DNA of 64,000 nucleotides. Origin: JAGZHZ01 sp965150505. GTDB taxonomy: Bacteria; Bacillota; Clostridia; Lachnospirales; Lachnospiraceae. A model generated the notes under the pieces. That model ran no database searches. It had not been told where the DNA came from and saw only the letters and a list, made by a program, of their open reading frames with translations. Below are positions 8,816 to 17,483 of this stretch, in pieces. The DNA is taken from contig CBCTVZ010000001.1 of assembly GCA_965150505.1 (NCBI GenBank), forward strand, positions 1-64,000. Reading direction: 5' to 3'. Position 1 is the first letter of the stretch. Every line of letters begins with the position of its first letter. Position numbers and translations under genes: made by a program.

Positions 8816-10097
8816 TCTCTATACTCCTTTTATACGTTACCGTCGAGTCCAGATCACAAAATCCGACAGTAGTTTTCTTTGACAGCACTTGAATACAGCA
8901 GATATCATACAATCTGTGATAGACGACGAGCGTATCTCCTTCATATCCTGTACACCCAAGCGAAAGTAAATGCTGTCCTCCCTGCAGAACCATTTTCTGT
9001 GAAAATGCAATCTCTACTGTTTCTCCAGCCTCTATCTTCCCTGTATCCGTCTTTTCAATGATCGTATTTGTCCCTGCCAATTCATTTCCTTTTAAATCCT
9101 TGATACTGAACGCAAAAATCGGATTTTCGATCGTCTGATGAAATTTCACTCTCATCTTGATAGTAAACGGCTTCATTTTATAGATCGTATTGGAAATCTG
9201 ATTCTCATGATCAAAAATTCCAAAACTTATGATCGTGGCGCGTTTATCCCCATAATCCTGATAGTTCGGATTTAAAAGCATATAATCAAGCCACGTTCCC
9301 TTCTGCACTTCCAAATTGCTCTGCGGCTTTTTTTCTTCTTGCTTTTCCTCTTCTGGCTCATCCTGACCTACCAAAATCTTCTTATACAGATCCACCATCT
9401 CTTTTGTAGGGCCTTCTGCATATTTTTTTCCGTCGTTAATGATGATCGCTCTCTCACAGTATTTCATCACGCTTCCCATATCATGTGTCACAAACAATAC
9501 TGTTTTTCCGCTGTTTTTTAAATCTTCCATCCGTTTATAACATTTTGCCTGAAAGAAGACATCCCCCACCGACAACGCTTCATCAATGATTAAAATATCT
9601 GGATCTACGCTGATCGCCACAGCAAAGGCAAGGCGTGCAAACATTCCGCTGGAATACGTCTTTACTGGCTGTTTAATAAAATCTCCAATATCAGCAAATT
9701 TTAAAATCTCTGGAAGCTTCTTCTCCATCTCTTCCTCAGAAAATCCCATCATCGTTCCGCTTAAATATGCGTTTTGAATCCCATTATATTCTGGATTAAA
9801 TCCGGCTCCAAGCTCTAAAAGCGCTGAAATCTTTCCATTTATCGTCACTTCTCCCGATGTAGGCATCAAAACACCGGTGATAATTTTTAGAATTGTAGAT
9901 TTTCCTGCCCCATTTTTTCCAATAATTCCCACCATTTCTCCTTTTTTCACTTCAAAGGAAACATGGTTCAGGGCATGAAATTCTTTGTGATAACTTTTTT
10001 TATGAATACTGAGTGCTTCTTTAAATCTCAACGTTGGCTTATCATAAAGACTGTACACTTTTGAGACATCAGAAACGGAAATTGCTATATCACTCAT
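8802..10097 (-). CDS. wzt: Wzt: glycan ABC exporter ATPase with C-terminal glycan-binding-type domain
   Basis: This 431-residue protein has an ABC ATPase at residues 1-240: Walker A GIIGKNGAGKSTILK, signature YSSGMFARLAFA, Walker B ILIIDEALSVGD and switch histidine FVTHD. An acidic/lysine linker (EEEKQEEKKPQ) leads to a beta-sandwich-like C-terminal domain of about 165 residues, with the order of Wzt_C domains (a strand near ATIISFGIFDHENQ, then FHQTIENPIFAFSIKDLKG). In O8/O9a-type systems such a domain recognises the terminal modification of the finished chain, so export is limited to capped chains. A methyltransferase and coiled-coil kinase downstream in the same operon fit that model. It pairs with the permease just upstream (15 bp). 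Confidence 0.93.
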   Translation of the reverse strand: MSDIAISVSDVSKVYSLYDKPTLRFKEALSIHKKSYHKEFHALNHVSFEVKKGEMVGIIGKNGAGKSTILKIITGVLMPTSGEVTINGKISALLELGAGFNPEYNGIQNAYLSGTMMGFSEEEMEKKLPEILKFADIGDFIKQPVKTYSSGMFARLAFAVAISVDPDILIIDEALSVGDVFFQAKCYKRMEDLKNSGKTVLFVTHDMGSVMKYCERAIIINDGKKYAEGPTKEMVDLYKKILVGQDEPEEEKQEEKKPQSNLEVQKGTWLDYMLLNPNYQDYGDKRATIISFGIFDHENQISNTIYKMKPFTIKMRVKFHQTIENPIFAFSIKDLKGNELAGTNTIIEKTDTGKIEAGETVEIAFSQKMVLQGGQHLLSLGCTGYEGDTLVVYHRLYDICCIQVLSKKTTVGFCDLDSTVTYKRSIENAEN

Positions 10098-10112
10098 CTA
10101 TTTTCTCCTGTC

Positions 10113-10898
10113 TTATAATACATCTGCAAAATGCGGTTTTAACTTCTGGTATACCTTTCGGCTCACAACAAATAATAAAATGGTAAATACCCAAAAATAA
10201 ATTGTAATCTTCCATCGCTCAAAAAACCAAACATGCCCAATCATGGTGTCACGATATCCCTGAACAATATAAAACATCGGATTCAGCTTAAAAATCTGTT
10301 TTAACCAGCCTGGAAGCGGCATCGTCTCAAACTGCCACATAATCGGTGTCATCCAAACTCCAATCTGCATAATAATTCCTACAATCTGTGTTGTGTCGCG
10401 AAAAAATACGGCAATCGCTGAAGTTAGATAGCAGACAGCCAGAGACAGTAAAATCATTGCCGCTGAATAATAAAGCAGCTGAATCACAATTATTCCTGGA
10501 AATAGTCCCATGATCGCATAGCAGACAAGAAGCAGAATCACAAAAAAGCCATGTACAAATAAAGACGACATAATTTTTACAATCGGAAGAATTTTAATCT
10601 CAAATTTTACTTTTTTGACAAGATAATTATATTCTAAAAAACAGTTTGTTCCATTAATTACGGATTCTGAAAAATAAAACCATGGAATCAAACCTGCCAT
10701 CAGCCAAAGCACAAACGGTATATTTTCTATATCTGAACTGCGAAATCCCAACTGAAAGACGAACCAGTACAATAAAATGGTAATCAAAGGCTGCACAAAA
10801 GCCCAGAAAATGCCGAAATAAGAACCGGCATATTTTGTCCGGAAATCATTTTTTGCAAGATATATCATTAATTTTTTATTCTTTTTCAAGGTTTCCAT
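10113..10898 (-). CDS. wzm: Wzm: glycan ABC exporter permease
   Basis: This 261-residue ABC-2-type integral membrane protein has six predicted spans. It opens with an amphipathic segment (LMIYLAKNDFRTKYAGS) and the motif GIFWAFVQPLITILLYWFVF that is typical of Wzm/TagG/KpsM permeases. The ATG at 10898 is chosen with GGAG ten bases upstream; an in-frame TTG two codons earlier sits only about four bases after GGAG. It is the first gene of the distal export operon, with a promoter at 11049-11077 and a leader of about 140 bases that contains a hairpin. Together with the Wzt downstream, it would move a finished undecaprenyl-linked glycan across the membrane. Confidence 0.92.
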   Translation of the reverse strand: METLKKNKKLMIYLAKNDFRTKYAGSYFGIFWAFVQPLITILLYWFVFQLGFRSSDIENIPFVLWLMAGLIPWFYFSESVINGTNCFLEYNYLVKKVKFEIKILPIVKIMSSLFVHGFFVILLLVCYAIMGLFPGIIVIQLLYYSAAMILLSLAVCYLTSAIAVFFRDTTQIVGIIMQIGVWMTPIMWQFETMPLPGWLKQIFKLNPMFYIVQGYRDTMIGHVWFFERWKITIYFWVFTILLFVVSRKVYQKLKPHFADVL

Positions 10899-10997
10899 CG
10901 ACAATTTTCTCCTTTTTTCGGTATTTTTACTGTGATTTTTTCCAACCTGCTCTTCACTTTCCTTTCTCTGCTCTGATCTGCTTTTTGAACGCAGACA

Positions 10998-11019
10998 AGC
11001 AGTATCAAAAGATACTGCT
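10998..11019 (-). other. Hairpin in the leader of the distal export operon
   Basis: Perfect inverted repeat: nine-base arms AGCAGTATC/GATACTGCT around a four-base loop. It lies about 100 bases upstream of wzm in the untranslated leader. No run of T follows on the minus strand, so it is not a plain intrinsic terminator; it could stabilise the message or mark a processing site. The remaining leader (10899-11048) shows no open frame or riboswitch that I recognise. Confidence 0.45.
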
Positions 11020-11048
11020 GTTCTAAGCCTTTTTAATTCTGTATAGAG

Positions 11049-11077
11049 AGTATAACAAACATCCTATTTTTCTTCAA
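11049..11077 (-). promoter_or_regulatory. Sigma-A-type promoter for wzm operon
   Basis: Minus-strand TTGAAG (-35, 11072-11077) and TATACT (-10, 11049-11054) are separated by 17 bases. The -35 lies inside the last codons of the upstream GtrB-like gene, so the export operon can be transcribed independently. Confidence 0.6.
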
Positions 11078-12002
11078 CTCTTTTTCCTTCCTTACCGATT
11101 TGGGCAGAAATCAGATATCGTGGCCGTCCTTTTACTTCTTCGTAAATTTTAGCGATATAATATCCGATAATTCCAAGACTGATCATCACAATACTTCCTA
11201 TAATCAAAATCAACAAAATTACGGTTGTAAATCCTTCCACCGCATGACCTGAAAAATAGCGCACAAGCGACTGAATCCCTAAAACAACTGCCATTAGCAG
11301 AACAAATGTGCCTGCAATCGTGACAAGCTGCATCGGCGCTGCTGAAAAAGAAGCAATATTCGTAACGGCATATTTTATGAGAGACCATGTGGACCATTTC
11401 GATTCTCCTTCTTCTCTCTCCTGCACATCAAATTCCACCGTTGCCGTTCGATAGCCGATCCATGATGATAATGCTCTAAAAAAGGCATTTCTCTCTGGCA
11501 TAGCAAGCAGTGCATCGACTGCTTTTCTGTCAAGCAATTTATAATCGGATGCCCTTGACATATCAATCTTGACTGCCATCGTCATCAGACGGTAAAACAA
11601 GCCTGCGCTTGCCTTATGAAGGGCGCTTTCTTCTCCTCTGCTCTTTTTTACTCCTTCTACAACCTCATATCCCTGCTCCCACAGGCGATACATCTCTACA
11701 AGCGTCTGCGGAGGATGCTGCAGATCACAGTCCATGACGGCGCAACAATCTCCTTCTGCTCCTGCAAGTCCGGCAAAAATTGCAGATTCTTTTCCAAAAT
11801 TTCTTGAAAACAACAGTCCTCTTACATGAGTATTTTTTTCAGCTGCCTTTTTTATCTCTTCCCAAGTTCTATCCTTTGAACCATCATTTATAAAAATCAG
11901 TTCATAAGAGATATCAGCCTGTTCTAAAATTTCTGAAATTACTTCTGCTGCTTTTCCTACCATTTTTTCTTCATTGTAGGCAGGCAATACTACTGACAGC
12001 AT
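11064..12002 (-). CDS. GtrB/DPM1-type polyprenyl-phosphate glycosyltransferase
   Basis: This 312-residue GT2 enzyme is of the kind that loads a sugar onto undecaprenyl phosphate. The catalytic domain starts MLSVVLPAYNEEKMVGKA, continues ELIFINDGSKD, then AVMDCDLQHPP (DXD, the family's QHPP signature) and SRASDYKLLDRK. Two C-terminal membrane helices (about 228-252 and 262-292) anchor it, with a short basic tail. This layout matches GtrB, YkcC and CsbB proteins. It lies alone between a terminator/promoter region and the wzm promoter. Its product would supply a lipid-linked sugar to a GT-C enzyme on the outer face, perhaps the DUF2142-like protein at 2.1-3.4 kb. The sugar (glucose is common) is not shown by sequence. 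Confidence 0.87.
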   Translation of the reverse strand: MLSVVLPAYNEEKMVGKAAEVISEILEQADISYELIFINDGSKDRTWEEIKKAAEKNTHVRGLLFSRNFGKESAIFAGLAGAEGDCCAVMDCDLQHPPQTLVEMYRLWEQGYEVVEGVKKSRGEESALHKASAGLFYRLMTMAVKIDMSRASDYKLLDRKAVDALLAMPERNAFFRALSSWIGYRTATVEFDVQEREEGESKWSTWSLIKYAVTNIASFSAAPMQLVTIAGTFVLLMAVVLGIQSLVRYFSGHAVEGFTTVILLILIIGSIVMISLGIIGYYIAKIYEEVKGRPRYLISAQIGKEGKRVEEK

Positions 12003-12038
12003 TTCTCAACATCCTTTCTTTTTTTTACTCTTTTTTTA

Positions 12039-12067
12039 ATCTTACACCATGTATACAATCCCGTCAA
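12039..12067 (-). promoter_or_regulatory. Sigma-A-type promoter for GtrB-like gene
   Basis: Minus-strand TTGACG (-35, 12062-12067), 17-base spacer and TAAGAT (-10, 12039-12044) lie about 40 bases upstream of the GtrB-like start and just downstream of the terminator at 12097-12128. Confidence 0.6.
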
Positions 12068-12096
12068 AGTTCTTTTCTATTTTTTAATCAAATATT

Positions 12097-12128
12097 AAGA
12101 AGAGGCGGATTTACTCCAGCCTCTTCTT
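12097..12128 (-). terminator. Intrinsic terminator of the proximal glycan operon
   Basis: Ten-base arms AAGAAGAGGC/GCCTCTTCTT enclose a 12-base loop. It begins about 10 bases after the stop of the 1776-residue gene. The T/A-rich 3' flank on the minus strand fits termination; the flank on the other strand is also T-rich, so it may work in both directions. Confidence 0.7.
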
Positions 12129-12137
12129 TTTCATTTC

Positions 12138-15100
12138 TTATTTCTTAATATATTTTTTATAAAACTTTGTATTTTTGATAAGAGGAAGCATTTTCTTTTT
12201 GATGCTGTGCGGTATCTTATCCTGTATTGTGCGGATTCCGCCTTTCATCTTCACAGCCACTGGTTCTTTGACTGGTTCAGCCAATTTTTCCCGAAGCCAT
12301 GTAAGAGAACGCGCTCTTTCTCTCTGCATGATTGCATCGACAGCGTCATAGTCGATCTCATCGAGCAGACTCTCATCCTTCATAATCTGTGCCGCATTTG
12401 GAATAAAACGTTTCTGAAGTCCAAATACATCTGCCAAAGACAAGAAACGATCCAATCCTCTGTGTTTGTTATAGATACAGATAAATGGGCGATGGAAACG
12501 AATTGCAAAACTTGCTCCATGGCAGGAATCTGTGATCAAAAATTCACAGTTTTTCAGATAATACAACCATTCTTCCGTCTGTACGTCATTTAAAATATGA
12601 TCCATATTCATCTTTTTCTTATTTTTTTCAAATGTTCCCGGTATTCCATCCAAGATATGGATTAATTTTAAATTCTTTTTCTTTGCCACATATTGAAGCG
12701 CTTCCCGTATTTCTGGAGTCGGATCTAAGATATAGGAAAGTAAGAATTTCTCTTTTTCCTGATAACAAGAATCTGCAATCAATTCTTCAAAGACACGGTC
12801 TTCTGGCAAGAAGACTGGGTCTAATACCTGTGTTCCCTCCATGCCAAATTCTTTTTTCAATACCGTGACAGCGCTCTTTTCACGGACAGAGATTCCTGTA
12901 AATCTTCCAAGTAACTCAGAAACTTCTTTTCTCTTTTCTGGCGGTGTGAAAGAACGGTTATGACCAAAGGATGCCGCATAGGAGATTAATCGTTTTCCTT
13001 TTTCGGCAAAATCGAAATAGTAGCTATTGCCACACCACTGATTGACACCGTAATTCCATACCTGATCTGATCCGATAACAAACGTATCACAGTTTTGATT
13101 CAATTTTCCTATTTCTTTTAAAGGATACATCGGACTGATTGCCTTATATCTCTCATATGCAAATCTTCTGGAATGTAAGAGCGGATGCGGTTTATCCTTC
13201 TCTGAGATTCTAGGTTTTTCAATCATCAAGACAGAATATCCCAACGATTCTATCGCACGGCAAAGGGAATAATATGTCATGACACTTCCATAATTTCCTC
13301 CCGGCCATACGCCATAGATTCCAACATCGTAGTGATCTGATGCCGTATCTGTGACTGCTTTTTGCATCGTAGTCTTTTGAATCAGATCCATAAAACGATC
13401 TCTTTTTGGATTATACGTCTTAAACGGTTTTGCAAATGGCTGTCCATGTGTCAGAATATATTCAAATTTTGCCGGCTCACACAGATTCAGACGCACTTTA
13501 ATCGTCTTTAACATTTCATCTGCTTTTTTATTGTTGACTACTAAAATAGACGTTCCTTTTCCGTCTGTATAATCTGGATTATATTTCTGTATTCCCCAGA
13601 AATCGGCCAATGTCATGTCTCCTTGTCTGGAAAGACGAGAATATTTACAGATCTGGCAATGCGGCCGCACAGACAGACATGGTAAAAATGCCCGATAGAA
13701 TAAATCCTGATCTCTCGTCTTTCGATACACTTTTCCATCCTCATACTTGACCGTCATCTCTGTTGACCATCCAAAATAATCTTTATCACGGAATCCGACG
13801 TGTGTAATTTTATGACCGCCATGCACTTCCTTTAAATATTTCTGGAATACCATCGGTGAAGGTCCGCCATGACACATCAAATCAATCGTAAATAACTGAT
13901 CATAATCACGGCCAAGATAACCATACAGCCCCGCTACTTGACATGGACATCCGCAAAATAAAGCAGGCTTTCCTGATTCTAACACTTTTTTGATCTCACG
14001 GTATGTCCGTTTTGACGTACTTTGCAGATACTTAGAACCGCGCAGTTTTGCAAGTCCTTCTTTCTCATAGACAACCGTATGTTCCAGATGAAATTGTTCG
14101 TCAAAAGCAGCTCCGCACACTGCTCCGCCTTTTTCTAAGATATCTTCTGCCACGAGTGAAAAAATTCCTCCCGATGAACTGACATCTCTTACCGGCTCTT
14201 CTGTGTATGCGGCATAACATTTTGGAACTTTCCAGTTGACATCTCTTTCGTGCGCCGCCGGACATGCCTTTAAGCATTTGCCGCAGTGAATACATTTTTC
14301 TTCATCGATGACAGGATAAAAGAAGCCTTCTTGATCCTGAACCATTGTGATCGCATCGACAGGACAGCTGTTTTCACATGCTCCACAGCCACAGCACTGG
14401 CGTTTTGCAACCGCTCGGATATCATTTGGCTGTTTCTCGTCTTTTTTTAGAGATTCTCTCAGCCATTTTATAGAAAACTCTCTTTTTTCTTCTATGATCT
14501 GATCGATTCGCTCAAAATCCATCGGCTGAAGAATCGTTTCATTTCCGAGTAATTGTTCTGCTTTTTTTACATATCGCGTTTCCAGTCCAAACGTTTTGAC
14601 TAATTCTTGGAAACGGACAATTCCTCTTTTTTCATTTCCAATCACAGCCATTGGTTTATGGAACAGTAATGAAAAGTTTGTGCCTTGACAGGAATCGGTC
14701 AATACAAACTCACAATTTTTCATATAGTACAGCCATTCTTGCACCGATGCGTCTTCTATCACCGTTCCGATGGAATCATCGATTACTTTCTTTGTCTTCT
14801 TCCATCCTTGTCCATTTCCGTCAGACAGCAGAATGACCTTCCATCCCGTTTTCTTTTTGATCTCAGCTAACACTTCATTTAACTGCGGTGTCGGATCTAA
14901 GACATAAGAAACCATGAACTTTTCGGTTTCTTTCTTTTCTACTTTTTTGATCTGTTCTTCATAGATCGCAGGGTCAGCTAAAAAGACAGGATCTAATACA
15001 ACCTCTCCATTTAGATGGAACTCTTCTTTTAAAAGCTTTGCTCCTCCCTGTTCTCTCATGGCGATCTGATCAAACTGCTGCATCAGCTTTATAATATGCG

Positions 15101-17468
15101 TATACTTAGAAGGCGGAATAAAAGATCTTGGGTGAGCAAATGACGCTCCATATGCTACTTTTTTGCGCTCTTCTTTTACAAAATCAAAGTAAAATCCAAG
15201 ACCGTATCCCTTTGCCACACCGTAATTCCACACCTGATTCGATCCAAGCAAAAAGGTCTCGCAGTGGTCATTTAATTTGCTCTGATTTACATAATCATAT
15301 ACTGGGCTGATTGCTTTATAATTTTGATAAGCAAATCTTCTGGAAGCGTTATACGATTCATTTTTCTGTACATAGCGCTCTTTGCCTTTTTCAATCATCA
15401 AAACATCATACCCGAAAGATTCCACTGTACGGCAAAGTGCATAATAAGTCAGCATACTTCCATAATTGCTGCTCATCCATGGACCATAGATTCCAACGTC
15501 ATATTTTTTCTCTGTGGCAAACTGCCATGACTCTTTTAATGTCTTTTTCGCAATCAAGTTTTTAAAATGTTCGCAGTCTGCTTTTGGAAGATCTCCCTCA
15601 CTGCTGTTTTTGCAAATCGTATATTCTTCTTTTGCGAAATCTTCCCATTTCTGTGCCAAAACTTCTTCTTTACACTCGTCAAAAAGTCTTTCCCCATTCG
15701 TACCGTTTGTAATGATCCAGTTTCGATCTGTCAAAGTCGCTCCCGGCAAAATCCATCCCAGATTTCGCATCACCGTTCTTCGCGTCTTATATGGTGGCTC
15801 ACCGTGACAAGCTACATTAGAATCTACAATCTTGAAAAAGAGATCCTCCTCTTTTTTTCTTTCATATTTTTTTCCGTCTTTATACAGAATCTGAATTGCC
15901 TTTTCCTCATCCACGTCAAAACGAATCTGTGAAATTTCTTTTTTGCCATGAACTTCTCTTATATACCGTTTCCAAATTTCAGACAAACTATTTTCTTTTT
16001 CTAATACGGTCACAGCTGTCAGGTTTTCGTACACTTTTCCTAATTCCTGATACAATCTGTCTATTTGAGTCTGTGTTCCAAAGAATAAGACATTCTCTTT
16101 CTTTTCCAATGTCTCTTTGATCTGATTCCAGTCAAATTCCTGATCTGCCAAATATGCTGGAATCTTTAAGATCTCCTCTAGTTCACTGTCTATTTTCTGT
16201 TTTTGGATTTTAACAGACCAGTCTTCATCAAACGATGGCAGATAAACCGTTGTCCCCTTCTCCAGTTCTTTTTGAATCACTGTTTTTTTCAGCTGATCTA
16301 ATTTCTGAATCGTATATCCGCTGCGCGCTGTCTTGTTGCTTTGTCCAATTTTTGAAATCGTCTCTTTTTTATAAGACAGAGCATTTTTCAGCCATTTCCA
16401 TGAACGTTCCCGTTCAGAATCCATGATTTTTTGAATTTTATCATAGTCCATCGGTGTCAGAAGATGTTCTTCTTCCATAATTTTCTTCGGATCTAAGATA
16501 TAACGATCTTCAATCTGAAACAGTTTTGTCAGACTTTCAAATCGATCTAAGCCACGCCCTCTGTTTCCAATACATACAAATGGTCTTTTAAAAACAAGTG
16601 CAAAACTTGCGCCATGACAAGAATCGGTGATGACAAATTGACTATGTTTTATATAATACAGCCAATCTTGTGTCTCCAGATTTTCCACGACGTTGTCCAG
16701 ATTTAATTTTTCTTTATTGCTCTCAAATTTCGACTGAATCCCATCCAGCATATTGATCAGCTTCAGATTCAATTTCTTTGCCGCATACTGAAGCGCTTCT
16801 CTGATTTCTGGTGTCGGGTCTAAGATGTAGGAGACAAGATATTTTTCTTCTTCTTTGTGAGAAGATTCTTCTGTAATCTCGTCAAAAATCTCAGGATCAG
16901 CAAGAAAGACTGGATCTAGCACACGCACGGCATCCACGCCAAATTCTTTTTTTAGAACGGAGACTGCTCCTGTCTCACGAACAGACAGAAAATCAAATCT
17001 TCGGAATAAATCTTCTATTTCCTGTGCTTCGTCATAAGGTGTAAAGGAAACTGCATGACCAAAGGAAGAGGCATAGGAAATCAGTCGCTTATCGTCATCT
17101 GCAAAATGAAGATAAAAGCTCTTTCCAAATCCTCTGCTGATTCCATAATTCCAGATCTGATCGCATCCCATCACAAATGTATCACAGCATTCGTTCAGTT
17201 TTTCCAGATCATAATAAGCAAAATCTTTTGTGACTGCCTCATAATGACGCTCTGCAAATCTGTCTGAATGGGTGAGCGGACGCTCTTCTTTTCCTTCCTG
17301 CTTCATTTCTGGGCTGATCAGCAAAGCAGAAAGCCCCAATGACGTAATACAGCGATACAGAGCATAATACGTGGCAATTCCGCCATAATTTTCTCCCTTC
17401 CACACGCCATAGATTGCCGCATCAAACTTTTCTTGCTCTACATCCTTTGGGGTGATAAATCTACTCAT
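12138..17468 (-). CDS. Giant fusion: three pyruvyl-transferase modules, one intact and one decayed FrhB module
   Basis: This 1776-residue protein has the order: polysaccharide pyruvyl-transferase (PT) 1 (about 14-370); a FrhB-like module without Fe-S ligands (about 400-640); PT2 (about 650-1000); two 4Fe-4S clusters (about 1020-1070, CCGCGACENSCP and CIHCGKCLKACP); intact FrhB/F420-dehydrogenase-beta module (about 1085-1360, LFCGCPCQVAGLYG); PT3 (about 1380-1735); basic tail. PT modules share NYG near the start, GSDQVWNYG or GCDQIWNYG, LDPVFLAD and ITDSCHGASF. In the decayed module CGCPCQ has become GTQTQ and the RPHCQICKYS cysteine cluster is mostly lost. PT enzymes add ketal pyruvate to sugars; FrhB modules beside them are recurrent in glycan loci but of unknown role. 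It follows glf by 15 bp and ends at a terminator. Confidence 0.85.
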   Translation of the reverse strand: MSRFITPKDVEQEKFDAAIYGVWKGENYGGIATYYALYRCITSLGLSALLISPEMKQEGKEERPLTHSDRFAERHYEAVTKDFAYYDLEKLNECCDTFVMGCDQIWNYGISRGFGKSFYLHFADDDKRLISYASSFGHAVSFTPYDEAQEIEDLFRRFDFLSVRETGAVSVLKKEFGVDAVRVLDPVFLADPEIFDEITEESSHKEEEKYLVSYILDPTPEIREALQYAAKKLNLKLINMLDGIQSKFESNKEKLNLDNVVENLETQDWLYYIKHSQFVITDSCHGASFALVFKRPFVCIGNRGRGLDRFESLTKLFQIEDRYILDPKKIMEEEHLLTPMDYDKIQKIMDSERERSWKWLKNALSYKKETISKIGQSNKTARSGYTIQKLDQLKKTVIQKELEKGTTVYLPSFDEDWSVKIQKQKIDSELEEILKIPAYLADQEFDWNQIKETLEKKENVLFFGTQTQIDRLYQELGKVYENLTAVTVLEKENSLSEIWKRYIREVHGKKEISQIRFDVDEEKAIQILYKDGKKYERKKEEDLFFKIVDSNVACHGEPPYKTRRTVMRNLGWILPGATLTDRNWIITNGTNGERLFDECKEEVLAQKWEDFAKEEYTICKNSSEGDLPKADCEHFKNLIAKKTLKESWQFATEKKYDVGIYGPWMSSNYGSMLTYYALCRTVESFGYDVLMIEKGKERYVQKNESYNASRRFAYQNYKAISPVYDYVNQSKLNDHCETFLLGSNQVWNYGVAKGYGLGFYFDFVKEERKKVAYGASFAHPRSFIPPSKYTHIIKLMQQFDQIAMREQGGAKLLKEEFHLNGEVVLDPVFLADPAIYEEQIKKVEKKETEKFMVSYVLDPTPQLNEVLAEIKKKTGWKVILLSDGNGQGWKKTKKVIDDSIGTVIEDASVQEWLYYMKNCEFVLTDSCQGTNFSLLFHKPMAVIGNEKRGIVRFQELVKTFGLETRYVKKAEQLLGNETILQPMDFERIDQIIEEKREFSIKWLRESLKKDEKQPNDIRAVAKRQCCGCGACENSCPVDAITMVQDQEGFFYPVIDEEKCIHCGKCLKACPAAHERDVNWKVPKCYAAYTEEPVRDVSSSGGIFSLVAEDILEKGGAVCGAAFDEQFHLEHTVVYEKEGLAKLRGSKYLQSTSKRTYREIKKVLESGKPALFCGCPCQVAGLYGYLGRDYDQLFTIDLMCHGGPSPMVFQKYLKEVHGGHKITHVGFRDKDYFGWSTEMTVKYEDGKVYRKTRDQDLFYRAFLPCLSVRPHCQICKYSRLSRQGDMTLADFWGIQKYNPDYTDGKGTSILVVNNKKADEMLKTIKVRLNLCEPAKFEYILTHGQPFAKPFKTYNPKRDRFMDLIQKTTMQKAVTDTASDHYDVGIYGVWPGGNYGSVMTYYSLCRAIESLGYSVLMIEKPRISEKDKPHPLLHSRRFAYERYKAISPMYPLKEIGKLNQNCDTFVIGSDQVWNYGVNQWCGNSYYFDFAEKGKRLISYAASFGHNRSFTPPEKRKEVSELLGRFTGISVREKSAVTVLKKEFGMEGTQVLDPVFLPEDRVFEELIADSCYQEKEKFLLSYILDPTPEIREALQYVAKKKNLKLIHILDGIPGTFEKNKKKMNMDHILNDVQTEEWLYYLKNCEFLITDSCHGASFAIRFHRPFICIYNKHRGLDRFLSLADVFGLQKRFIPNAAQIMKDESLLDEIDYDAVDAIMQRERARSLTWLREKLAEPVKEPVAVKMKGGIRTIQDKIPHSIKKKMLPLIKNTKFYKKYIKK

Positions 17469-17483
17469 ATTGCTTCCTCTCTT

